64,000 bases of DNA from the NCBI RefSeq assembly GCF_001618005.1, contig NZ_LQXA01000023.1, positions 1-64,000 on the forward strand, given 5' to 3'. Positions 48,457-55,738 of this stretch are shown here, in pieces; within the stretch, counting starts at the first letter, position 1, and each line of letters starts with the position of its first letter. The notes beneath the pieces are model-generated. The model saw only the letters and a program-made list of their open reading frames with translations. It did no database searches and had not been told where the DNA came from. Source of the DNA: Clavibacter tessellarius. Lineage in GTDB: Bacteria > Actinomycetota > Actinomycetes > Actinomycetales > Microbacteriaceae. The position numbers were made by a program, and so were the translations under genes.

Positions 48457-49872
48457 TCACGACACATCGATGGTCACCGTCCTCGTCTCGAGGAAGAAGC
48501 CGAGGCCCTCCTCGGAGCACTCCGCGGGACCGAACTGCGAGGACTTCGCCCCCGTGTGCGCCATGTGCGGGAACGCTCCCGTACCCGCCCGGTTGACATG
48601 CAGCATGCCGGCCTCCGTCTCGGCGACGAAGCGCCCGACGCTCCGGATGTCGGAGGTGAAGATGGCCGCGGACATCCCGTACTCCACGGAATTGCCGATG
48701 GCGATCGCCTCCTCCAGCGACGATGCCGCGAGGACGACGAGGACGGGCCCGAACACCTCCGTCCGGGCGAGCGGCGCCGTGGGATCCAGCCCGACGATGA
48801 CGGTGGGCAGCACGAAGTTCCCCACGGTCCCCATGCGCTCGCCGCCGCACAGCACGGTGCCGCCATCCAGGCGGCTCGCCTGCACGGCGTCGAGGCACCG
48901 CCGCATGGCGTCCTCGCTGATCAGCGGGCCGAGGTCCGAGCTCGGGTCGTCCGGGGGACCGGGCCGGAGCCGCATGGCGTGCTCGACGATCCTCGCGACC
49001 AGCGCGTCGTGCACCGGCGCGTGCGCGATGACGCGGCTCGTCGCGGAGCAGCGCTGGCCGGACTGGCCGAACGCGCCGCGCACGACGGCCGTCGCGGCGC
49101 GATCGAGGTCGGCGTCCTCCATGACGATGACGGCGTTCTTGCCGCCCATCTCGAGCTGGGTCCTGGCCATCGTCCGCGAGGCGGCCCGGTGGATCGAGCG
49201 CCCGACGTCGACGCTCCCCGTGAAGCTGACGGCGCGCATCTCTGCGCGGGAGACCAGCAGGTCCCCGGTGACGCCGTCGCCCTGGACCACCGAGACGACG
49301 CCGTCGGGGACCCCGGCGAGCGCGGCGAGGTCGACGAGGAGCTCGGCCGTCCGCGGGGCGAGCGGGGACGGCTTCAGCACGACCGTGCACCCGGCCACGA
49401 GCGCCGGGGCGAGCTTCCAGGCCGGGATCGCCAGGGGGAAGTTCCACGGCGTGATGAGGGCGACCGGCCCGACCGGCCGTCGATGCGTCGAGCTCGCCGT
49501 GAGCGGGGTGTCGGAGGGGAGCGTCTCACCGCCGGTGCGCCTGCCGAAGCCGGCGGCGAAGCGCACGAGGGCCACCGTGCGCTCGACCTCGCCCACGGCG
49601 TCCCGGACCGGTTTGCCGGTCTCCGCCCGGATGCTGGCGGCGAGCTCGTCGCGGTGCGCCTCGATCAGCTCGGCGAGCCGGTGCACGACGTCGCCTCTCC
49701 GAACCGCTCCCGCGTCCGCCCAGCCGCGGGAGGCCGACGCCGCGCGCTCCGCCGCCACGCGCACCTGCTCCGCCCGACCCGCCGGGAAGGTGCCGAGCAC
49801 CCTCCCGGTCGATGGATCCGTCTTGACGAGCGCCGGGCCCGCCGTCGCCGTCGCGGCGTCCATGACCGACAC
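48457..49872 (-). CDS. NAD(P)-dependent aldehyde dehydrogenase
   Basis: This 471-residue aldehyde dehydrogenase of the ALDH superfamily has the complete active site. N144 is in TPWNFPLAIP, K167 in VVLKPSP, E241 in LEMGGKNAV, and the nucleophile C275 in GQSGQRCSATSR. Similarity is closest to the succinate- or 2-oxoglutarate-semialdehyde type. It begins five bases after the PEP mutase stop, so the two are almost certainly co-translated. Position suggests that phosphonoacetaldehyde, the product of the adjacent decarboxylase, could be its substrate, giving phosphonoacetate; this is inference. ATG codons at 49872 and 49863 are both possible starts. Confidence 0.9.
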   Translation of the reverse strand: MSVMDAATATAGPALVKTDPSTGRVLGTFPAGRAEQVRVAAERAASASRGWADAGAVRRGDVVHRLAELIEAHRDELAASIRAETGKPVRDAVGEVERTVALVRFAAGFGRRTGGETLPSDTPLTASSTHRRPVGPVALITPWNFPLAIPAWKLAPALVAGCTVVLKPSPLAPRTAELLVDLAALAGVPDGVVSVVQGDGVTGDLLVSRAEMRAVSFTGSVDVGRSIHRAASRTMARTQLEMGGKNAVIVMEDADLDRAATAVVRGAFGQSGQRCSATSRVIAHAPVHDALVARIVEHAMRLRPGPPDDPSSDLGPLISEDAMRRCLDAVQASRLDGGTVLCGGERMGTVGNFVLPTVIVGLDPTAPLARTEVFGPVLVVLAASSLEEAIAIGNSVEYGMSAAIFTSDIRSVGRFVAETEAGMLHVNRAGTGAFPHMAHTGAKSSQFGPAECSEEGLGFFLETRTVTIDVS

Positions 49873-49876
49873 CGGC

Positions 49877-50794
49877 TCAGCCCACCCGCGGGGCGGGCGA
49901 CTCGGCGGCCATGGCGACGTCGCGGCCGATGGCCTCGTAGCGGGCCTCCCGGCTCACGTGATCGGCCATGTCCTGGAGGTCGAACACCTCCTGCAGGGGC
50001 GCGATCGAGTCGTCCACCGCGGCGGCTGAGCCGCACTCGAGGATCGTGCGGAGCGTCGTCCGCGTGGAGGAGATCGCGCTGCGCAGGCCCTGGTTCGCGT
50101 AGATGGCCAGCGACGCCCCCATGCGCTGCAGGTCCGTGAGGGTGGTCTCCTTGTAGGTCGTGGGGACGACGACCACGGGCAGCTCGCCGTCGTAGGCCGC
50201 GAGGAACCCCTCGATCTCGGTCGCGTCGGCGCGCTTCGAGTGGATCAGCAGCGCGTCCGCGCCGGCGGCCTCGTACGCACGGGCCCGGACCAGCGCCTCG
50301 TGCAGGCCGAATCCCGCGATGAAGGCCTCGATGCGCGCGATCACGACGAACGCGTCCGAGGACCGGTTCTCCCGGGCGGCGGCGAGCTTCCCGCAGAAGT
50401 CCTCGATCGGCACCAGCGACTGGTTCCCCGCCACGAAGCTGTTCAGCTTCGGGAAGGTCTTGTCCTCGACGCACACGCCCTGGATGCCCGCGGCCTCGTA
50501 GGCCCGCACCATGGCGGCGACGTTGGCGGTGCCGCCGAATCCCGAGTCGCAGTCCGCGAGGACCGGGATCCGGACCTTCGCGGCCATCGACGCCGCCACC
50601 GCCAGCACGTCGCTCATCGTCAGGATGTTCGCGTCGGGCACGGCCATCGACGCGGAGATCTCGAGCCCGCTGGCCCAGACCACGTCGTATCCCGCCTGTT
50701 CGACCAGCCGCGCCGTCAGCGCGTTGTGCGCGCCGGCCGCGCTCCCGATGCGCGCTGAGGCCAGCACGTCCCGGAGCGTCCGTTGCATCGTCAT
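49877..50794 (-). CDS. pepM: Phosphoenolpyruvate phosphomutase (PEP mutase)
   Basis: PEP mutase rearranges phosphoenolpyruvate to phosphonopyruvate and forms the C-P bond in nearly all phosphonate biosynthesis. The 305-residue isocitrate-lyase-superfamily protein has the diagnostic EDKTFPKLNS motif at residues 110-119, which separates PEP mutase from other superfamily lyases. Mg-binding D81 and D83 are in VLADCDSGFGG, and VWASGLEISASM precedes them. RIEAFIAGFGLHEAL follows. The ATG at 50794 has GGAGAGG upstream and overlaps the decarboxylase beta subunit stop by four bases (ATGA). The equilibrium favours PEP, so the coupled decarboxylase is needed to drive the pathway. Confidence 0.96.
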   Translation of the reverse strand: MTMQRTLRDVLASARIGSAAGAHNALTARLVEQAGYDVVWASGLEISASMAVPDANILTMSDVLAVAASMAAKVRIPVLADCDSGFGGTANVAAMVRAYEAAGIQGVCVEDKTFPKLNSFVAGNQSLVPIEDFCGKLAAARENRSSDAFVVIARIEAFIAGFGLHEALVRARAYEAAGADALLIHSKRADATEIEGFLAAYDGELPVVVVPTTYKETTLTDLQRMGASLAIYANQGLRSAISSTRTTLRTILECGSAAAVDDSIAPLQEVFDLQDMADHVSREARYEAIGRDVAMAAESPAPRVG

Positions 50795-51366
50795 CGTCCC
50801 TCTCCTCTCATCTCGTGTCCGTCCGACCGCAGATGCGCGGCGAACCTGTCGCGGAGCTCCCGCGGTGCGAGCGACACGCGGGGTCCGATCGGCCCGGACC
50901 TCGGGGCGACCCGGATCCGTGCGAAGGCGGGGAAGCGCGCGATCCCCGCGATCCCCGCGAGCCCGTCCTCGGTCGTGATGTCCAGCACGGTGCGGTACCC
51001 GAGCCCGCGGGCGACGGCGGCCAGGTCCCCGGAGGGGGACACGCGCTGACCGCCCGTGCTGCCGTGCTGGCCGTTGTCGAGCACGACGTGCAGGATCCGG
51101 TTGCCGCTCCCCGCGACGCTGGCCGCTCCGCTGAGGTTCATGGCCGCGGAGCCGTCGCCGTCGATCGCGATCACCGTCGTCGACGGGAGCTGGATCGAGA
51201 CGCCGAGCGCCACCGGTCCCGCCATCCCCATCGACCCGACGAGGTAGAGGTTGCCGCCCCTGTCGTCGAAGCCGAACAGGTCCCGCGAGATGTGGCCGCA
51301 CGTGGCGACCACGGCGGCGTCCGCGTGCGCGTCGAGCAGGGCTCGGAACGCGTCCTCGTACCGCAC
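50791..51366 (-). CDS. Phosphonopyruvate decarboxylase, beta (TPP-binding) subunit
   Basis: This is the C-terminal half of a thiamine-pyrophosphate decarboxylase, encoded as a separate 191-residue subunit. It has the TPP/Mg motif with GDGSAAMN at 70-77 and the second Mg ligand in LDNGQHGSTGGQ (Asn98). LVGSMGMAGPVALGV precedes it, typical of phosphonopyruvate and sulfopyruvate decarboxylases. The GTG at 51366 follows GGAGGGG by 8 bases, two bases downstream of the alpha subunit stop. With PEP mutase next door, the substrate is phosphonopyruvate and the product phosphonoacetaldehyde. It overlaps pepM by four bases. Confidence 0.92.
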   Translation of the reverse strand: MRYEDAFRALLDAHADAAVVATCGHISRDLFGFDDRGGNLYLVGSMGMAGPVALGVSIQLPSTTVIAIDGDGSAAMNLSGAASVAGSGNRILHVVLDNGQHGSTGGQRVSPSGDLAAVARGLGYRTVLDITTEDGLAGIAGIARFPAFARIRVAPRSGPIGPRVSLAPRELRDRFAAHLRSDGHEMRGEGR

Positions 51367-51368
51367 GG

Positions 51369-51881
51369 CTAGATCCCCTCCACGACGAGCACGACGAACG
51401 GCTGAGCGTCCCGCACCGCGTCCATGCCCGACGCCACGGCCCGCTCCGGCCGCTCGGGGTCCAGGACCGCGTGCGCGATCCCGACGACGTCGAGGAGGCG
51501 GACGACCTCGCGGCCGATGACGTCGTGCTCGACGGCGTCCGTCCCGTCGTGCCCGCGCCAGCTCATGATGATGAGCGGATGGACGTCGTAGATGAGGGTG
51601 AGGCTCGTGAGCACGTTCAGGCAGTAGCCCAGTCCGGAGTTCTGCATCAGGACGACGGGCATCGCACCCGCCAGCCGTGCCCCGACCGCCATCCCCATCG
51701 CGGTGTCCTCGCGCGGCGCCGGGACGTACCGGATGCGCTCGCCCGGCCCTCCGCGCTCCAGGGCGGAGAACAGCCCCGCGAGCAGGGAGCACGGGACGCC
51801 GGTCGCGAAGTCGACCCCCTCCCGCCGCAGGGCGGCGAGCACCCGGTCGGCGGCCGTCGCCGTCGCGGTCCCGGCGGTCAC
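51369..51881 (-). CDS. Phosphonopyruvate decarboxylase, alpha subunit
   Basis: This is the N-terminal (pyrimidine-binding) half of the TPP decarboxylase as a separate 170-residue protein. FATGVPCSLLAGLFS, the catalytic Glu58 in PAPREDTAMGMAVGA, MQNSGLGYCLNVLTSL and IMSWRGHDG are typical of phosphonopyruvate or sulfopyruvate decarboxylases. Together with the beta subunit it makes up one enzyme, as in archaeal ComD/ComE. Most bacterial phosphonopyruvate decarboxylases are a single chain of about 380 residues. The GTG at 51881 has GGAGG upstream and overlaps the asparagine-synthetase stop (GTGA). Confidence 0.92.
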   Translation of the reverse strand: MTAGTATATAADRVLAALRREGVDFATGVPCSLLAGLFSALERGGPGERIRYVPAPREDTAMGMAVGARLAGAMPVVLMQNSGLGYCLNVLTSLTLIYDVHPLIIMSWRGHDGTDAVEHDVIGREVVRLLDVVGIAHAVLDPERPERAVASGMDAVRDAQPFVVLVVEGI

Positions 51882-53815
51882 GAGTGCACCACCTCCTGCA
51901 TCCAGATCGCCACGTTCATGTACATCCAGACCTTCTTCCCGTAGAAGTCGTGGTCGAGGTCCTGCGGGCGGCGGAGGAACTCCTCCATCGCCCGCCGATC
52001 GAAGAGGCCGTCGCGCTGGGTGGCCCCGTCCAGGAGCACCTCGCGGGCGCGGACCAGCATGCCGTCGCGCATCCAGTCGTCCAGCGGCGTGGGGAAGCCC
52101 ATCTTCTTGCGCGACGTCAGCGTCCCCGGGAGGTACCTGTCGGCGACCCTCCGCAGCACGGTCTTCGTCGTGTCCAGGGTCTCGGAGGCGCGGAAGGCGG
52201 GCGTGAACCACGAGCGGAGCTGCGCGGAGCGGCTGTTCCACGCCATCTTGTGGCGGACGGGCATGTGCACGAACGCCTCGACCAGCTCGTGGTCGACGAA
52301 CGGCACGCGTCCCTCCAGGCTCGCGGACATGCCGATCGCGTCGACCTTGTCGAGGATCGCGCCGATGTGGAGGTGCTGGAACGCGTGCAGGACCCGGTCG
52401 TAGGGGTCGGCATCCGCGGTCCGGGCGAACGACCGCTCGAACGGGGCCCTGACCGCGCGATCACCCTGCAGGGCCTCGCGCGCCTCGGGGGAGAAGAGGC
52501 CCCACTTCTCCTCGAACGGCACCCAGTGGTACATGCGGTAGAAGTGCTCGAGGTGGTCGCGCACGTCCAGGTTCGCGGCCAGCGAGGTCTGGCTCGGGCC
52601 GTGCGCGGCCGCGATCCTCCTCGCCAGGGCCGGCGGGACCACCTTCTGCAGCGCCGCCGTCTTCTTCCAGTCGAGCGGCGAGCGCATCACCCGCCCGTAT
52701 CCGCCGAACAGCTCGTCCGCCCCGTCCCCCGAGAGCGCGACCGTCACGTGGCGCCTCATCTCGGTGGAGAGAGCGTGGACGGCGATCTCCTGCGGGATGG
52801 ACAGGGGCGCGTCGCGGTGCCGGATCAGCGGCACGAGCCCCTCCTCGTACGTCTCCCTGCCGACGACGAGATGGGTGTGCTCGGCGCCGACGTGGTCGGC
52901 GACCTGCTGCGCGAACGCCCCCTCGTCGTACGCGCCCGTCCCGTAGCCGACCGAGAACGTCCGCACCGGGCGATCGAGGCGCCGCGCCATCATCGCGACC
53001 ACGAGGCTCGAGTCGAGGCCCCCGCTCAGGTACGCCCCGAGCGGCACCTCCGAGACGAGGCAGCGGTCGACGGCCCTCCCGAGCATCTCGTCGGCGAGGT
53101 CGATCCACTCCGGTCCGCTCCGGGACCCGTCCGGCCGGGGCACGGGGAGCTGCCAGTACTCGCGGTCGACGACCCGCCCTCCGGACACCTCGACCAGATG
53201 GCCGGGCAGCACCTTCTCGATCCCCTCGAAGTAGCTGTTCCCCCACACGGCCTGACGGAAGGTGAGGTAGCTCGAGATGCCGGCGAGGCTCGCCTGCCTG
53301 CGGAAGCCCGGCACCGCGAGGATCGCCTTCATCTCGGACGCGAAGACGAACCTCCCGTCGACCACCGCCCAGTGCAGGGGCTTGATCCCGAGCCGGTCCC
53401 GAGCCAGGAGGAGCGTGCCCGTGCGACCGTCGTGGATGCCGAACGCGAACATGCCGTTCAGCCGGTGCACCACGTCCGAGCCCCACTCGAGGTACCCGCG
53501 GAGGAGCGACTCCGTGTCGCTCGACGTCCGGAACACGTGGCCGCGCGCCCGCAGCTGGCTCCGGAGCTCCCGGAAGTTGTAGATCTCCCCGTTGAAGACG
53601 AGCGACACGCGCGTGTCCGCGTCGACCATCGGCTGCTGCCCGTGCGGCACGTCGATGACGCTGAGCCGCGTGAATCCCAGACCGACGGGACCGTCGACGT
53701 GGTAGCCGGACTCGTCGGGTCCGCGATGAGCCTGGCACGCGTTGACGGCGGCGAGCATCTCCAGGTCGGCGAACGGCCGACCGTCGAGCTCCAGGATCCC
53801 CGTCACCCCGCACAT
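51878..53815 (-). CDS. Asparagine synthetase-like amidotransferase
   Basis: This 645-residue protein has both domains of a class II glutamine-dependent asparagine synthetase. The N-terminal glutaminase domain has catalytic Cys2 (MCGVTGILEL), AHRGPDESG, FNGEIYNFRELR and GIKPLHWA. The synthetase domain has the pyrophosphate loop SGGLDSS at 264-270, and SGDGADELFGGYGR follows. It could amidate a carboxylate, perhaps phosphonoacetate or an attached amino acid, via acyl-AMP; this is inference. Ordinary cellular asparagine synthesis is also possible, but the position inside the phosphonate operon argues for a dedicated role. GGAGGTG lies upstream of the ATG. Confidence 0.88.
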   Translation of the reverse strand: MCGVTGILELDGRPFADLEMLAAVNACQAHRGPDESGYHVDGPVGLGFTRLSVIDVPHGQQPMVDADTRVSLVFNGEIYNFRELRSQLRARGHVFRTSSDTESLLRGYLEWGSDVVHRLNGMFAFGIHDGRTGTLLLARDRLGIKPLHWAVVDGRFVFASEMKAILAVPGFRRQASLAGISSYLTFRQAVWGNSYFEGIEKVLPGHLVEVSGGRVVDREYWQLPVPRPDGSRSGPEWIDLADEMLGRAVDRCLVSEVPLGAYLSGGLDSSLVVAMMARRLDRPVRTFSVGYGTGAYDEGAFAQQVADHVGAEHTHLVVGRETYEEGLVPLIRHRDAPLSIPQEIAVHALSTEMRRHVTVALSGDGADELFGGYGRVMRSPLDWKKTAALQKVVPPALARRIAAAHGPSQTSLAANLDVRDHLEHFYRMYHWVPFEEKWGLFSPEAREALQGDRAVRAPFERSFARTADADPYDRVLHAFQHLHIGAILDKVDAIGMSASLEGRVPFVDHELVEAFVHMPVRHKMAWNSRSAQLRSWFTPAFRASETLDTTKTVLRRVADRYLPGTLTSRKKMGFPTPLDDWMRDGMLVRAREVLLDGATQRDGLFDRRAMEEFLRRPQDLDHDFYGKKVWMYMNVAIWMQEVVHS

Positions 53816-54543
53816 GGGCCGGCACCTCCACGCCCCGTCTCGAAGATGCTGCGCGCGCGGGCGTAGTCCGCGGGCGTGTCCACCTCCGCCCATCGGTTCC
53901 CCCCGACGCTGACGCACTCGATGGACAGCGTGTGCGCGAGGTCCGGGAGGACCGCCGTGTAGTAGTCGTCGCGATCGCGGCCCTCGGCGAACCGACGCGC
54001 GAGCTCGGCCGCGACGGGCGCGCAGGCGCGCTCGCTCAGCTTGAGGATCCCCACGAAGTTGCCGTCCGCCTCGGCCGGCGCGAGGCGGTTGCCGATCTCG
54101 AGCGCACCGTCCCGGAGGCGGACCCGCATGGTGCCCTCGAGGCGGGAGGAGCCGTCGACGGCGAGCGCGACGTCCGCGGGCGAGTCGAGCAGCGCGTCGA
54201 GGATGCCCGGATCGAAGACCACGTCGCCGAAGAGGATCACCCGGTCGCCTCCCCCCTCGAGGAGGTCGACGTTCGCGCCGAGCGTCCAGAGGTTGTTGGC
54301 GGTCTCCCAGCCGTCCCAGACGCGCACCGTCCCGGTCGGTCCCACGGCGCTCGCCAGCTGGCGCCACTCGAACCCGGCGACCACCACGGAGTCGCGCACC
54401 CCGGCGCGTGCGAGCTGGGCGCGGGCGCGGGCGAGCAGCGACACGGCGTCGATCTCGAGCAGGCACTTCGGGACGTCGCCCGTGACGTCGCGCGCGCGGG
54501 TGCCGGATCCGGCGCAGAGGAGCACCGCCCTCGTCTCAGCCAC
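53803..54543 (-). CDS. Nucleotidyltransferase, PntC/LicC-like
   Basis: This 246-residue nucleotidyltransferase activates a phosphorylated or phosphonate substrate with an NTP. The signature LLCAGSGTRARDVTGDVPKCLLEI runs from residue 8 to 31. TANNLWTLGANVDLLEGG, the metal-ligand region GDVVFDPGILDALLDS, and DDYYTAVLPDLAH follow; WAEVDTPADYARA ends the fold. The pattern resembles phosphocholine cytidylyltransferase (LicC) and phosphonate cytidylyltransferase (PntC), so CMP-phosphonate formation is the favoured role, an inference. GGGGAG lies 6 bases upstream of the GTG. It is the first gene of the operon and overlaps the next by 13 bases. Confidence 0.85.
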   Translation of the reverse strand: MAETRAVLLCAGSGTRARDVTGDVPKCLLEIDAVSLLARARAQLARAGVRDSVVVAGFEWRQLASAVGPTGTVRVWDGWETANNLWTLGANVDLLEGGGDRVILFGDVVFDPGILDALLDSPADVALAVDGSSRLEGTMRVRLRDGALEIGNRLAPAEADGNFVGILKLSERACAPVAAELARRFAEGRDRDDYYTAVLPDLAHTLSIECVSVGGNRWAEVDTPADYARARSIFETGRGGAGPCAG

Positions 54544-54784
54544 GGTCGGCTCCCCGACCGGCGGACGCCCCGACGACCTCGCGCGACCGGACCCGGTCCC
54601 GTCCCTGCACCCCTTCGCGGACGGCAGCCGGCGCGTCGGCCAGCAGCCTCCGCCTGCACCCCTCGGGTACGCCCTGATGCGACATCGATCCCTCCCCGTC
54701 TCGTCCTGCACGCGTACGACCTGTGCGCCTCCGACGAGAAGGGAGCTCGTGAACGCCTGCCCGTCCGTGGACGGAGCCTCGCGT

Positions 54785-54824
54785 TCGATACGACATCGTC
54801 AGCTTCGTGCGAGGACGGTATCGA
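54785..54824. promoter_or_regulatory. Inverted repeat TCGATAC...GTATCGA, possible operator
   Basis: TCGATAC at 54785-54791 and GTATCGA at 54818-54824 form a 7-bp inverted repeat separated by 26 bases (about three helical turns centre to centre). It lies between the divergent phosphonate operon and the pdxT promoter. No regulator gene is in the cluster, so any binding protein would be encoded elsewhere. Confidence 0.25.
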
Positions 54825-54848
54825 CGTCCATCCCCCGTTCGCCATCTG

Positions 54849-54877
54849 TTGACGAAGCGGTCATCCCGTCGCATAAT
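54849..54877 (+). promoter_or_regulatory. SigA-type promoter for pdxT
   Basis: TTGACG at 54849-54854 is followed by exactly 17 bases and CATAAT at 54872-54877. Spacing and hexamers match the housekeeping consensus well. It lies between the island and pdxT and would give pdxT its own transcription after separation from pdxS. Confidence 0.7.
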
Positions 54878-54925
54878 CGCGCCCGCGGGCCGGGCACCCG
54901 TCGCGCGCGGGATATCCTGTCCTCC

Positions 54926-55042
54926 ATGCCCTCGTCCTCCGCATCCCGCTCCGCACGGGGTGGTGGCACGTCGATCCCGGCTGACGGCGACGAGCTCGCC
55001 GGCGTGAGCGCCGCCCACCGGCTCGCCCAGCGTGGCCGGTAG
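54926..55042 (+). pseudogene. 38-codon ORF containing relic of pdxS 3' end
   Basis: A short open frame starts at ATG 54926 and ends in LAGVSAAHRLAQRGR. This matches the pdxS C-terminus [15 protein letters not shown] at 10 of 15 residues. At DNA level 54995-55043 aligns with 40868-40916 with 37 of 49 identical bases, same frame and same stop position. The upstream 23 residues have no pdxS similarity. It is best explained as a decayed copy of the pdxS 3' end. It may still act as a leader whose translation couples to pdxT, whose GTG lies inside it. Confidence 0.6.
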
Positions 55043-55661
55043 CACGGCGGCGCCGAACGCCGACGGGACTCTCGTCGGCGTCCTCGCGCTGCAGGGGGAC
55101 GTCCGCGAGCACGTGCGGGTGCTCGAGGGATTCGGTGCGCGCACGCGGCTCGTCCGCCAGCCGAAGGACCTGCCGGGGCTCAACGGCCTGGTCATCCCGG
55201 GCGGCGAGTCCACCGTGATGGACAAGCTGTCGCGCCAGTTCGGGATCGCCGAGCCGCTCCGCGGTGCGATCGACGACGGGCTGCCCGTGTACGGGACCTG
55301 CGCCGGCCTCATCATGCTGGCCGACGAGATCGTCGACGCGATCCACGACCAGCGGAGCATCGGCGGGCTCGACGTCGCGGTCCGCCGCAACGCCTTCGGA
55401 TCCCAGACCGCGTCCTTCGAGGTGGACCTCGACGTGCCCGAGCTGGGGGACCCGCCCGTGCACGCCGTCTTCATCCGCGCGCCCGTGGTCGCGTCGGTCG
55501 GGCCGGCAGCGTCGGCTCTCGCGTCGCTCGACGACGGCCGCGTGGTCGCCGTCCGCCAGGGCGCGCTCCTCGGCACCTCGTTCCACCCGGAGGTGACGGG
55601 CGACCTCCGCTTCCACCGCCTCTTCCTCGACATGGTCGAGGAGTCCGGCCGCACCCTCTGA
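55032..55661 (+). CDS. pdxT: Pyridoxal 5'-phosphate synthase glutaminase subunit PdxT
   Basis: PdxT hydrolyses glutamine and channels ammonia to PdxS. The 209-residue class I glutaminase has VGVLALQGDVREHVRVLEGFG at its start and PGGESTVMDKLSRQFG as the oxyanion region. The catalytic Cys is in VYGTCAGLIMLADE and the catalytic His in TSFHPEVTGDLRFH. It is intact. The GTG at 55032 overlaps the relic ORF by 11 bases and has no evident RBS of its own, suggesting coupling. The partner pdxS is 14 kb upstream. Confidence 0.95.
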   Translation: MAGSTAAPNADGTLVGVLALQGDVREHVRVLEGFGARTRLVRQPKDLPGLNGLVIPGGESTVMDKLSRQFGIAEPLRGAIDDGLPVYGTCAGLIMLADEIVDAIHDQRSIGGLDVAVRRNAFGSQTASFEVDLDVPELGDPPVHAVFIRAPVVASVGPAASALASLDDGRVVAVRQGALLGTSFHPEVTGDLRFHRLFLDMVEESGRTL

Positions 55662-55738
55662 CCCCCGGGGTCGATCGGCGCGGCCGCCCGATGGTCCATC
55701 ATTGACAGCGAGCAGACGCCGCGTAAGGAGAACCACCC

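Larger units (their letters stand above)
54544..54925. other. Gene-free control region between the phosphonate operon and pdxT
   Basis: This stretch of about 380 bases has no recognisable gene. It must contain the promoter of the minus-strand phosphonate operon, although no clear -35/-10 pair was found on that strand. It also contains a convincing plus-strand promoter at 54849-54877 and a 7-bp inverted repeat at 54785-54824. Confidence 0.55.

Noticed and set aside
40916-55031. Integrative element with integrase, transposase or terminal repeats
   Set aside because: No recombinase-like protein and no matching terminal repeats were found, apart from the pdxS 3' end duplication. The island is called from gene order only.
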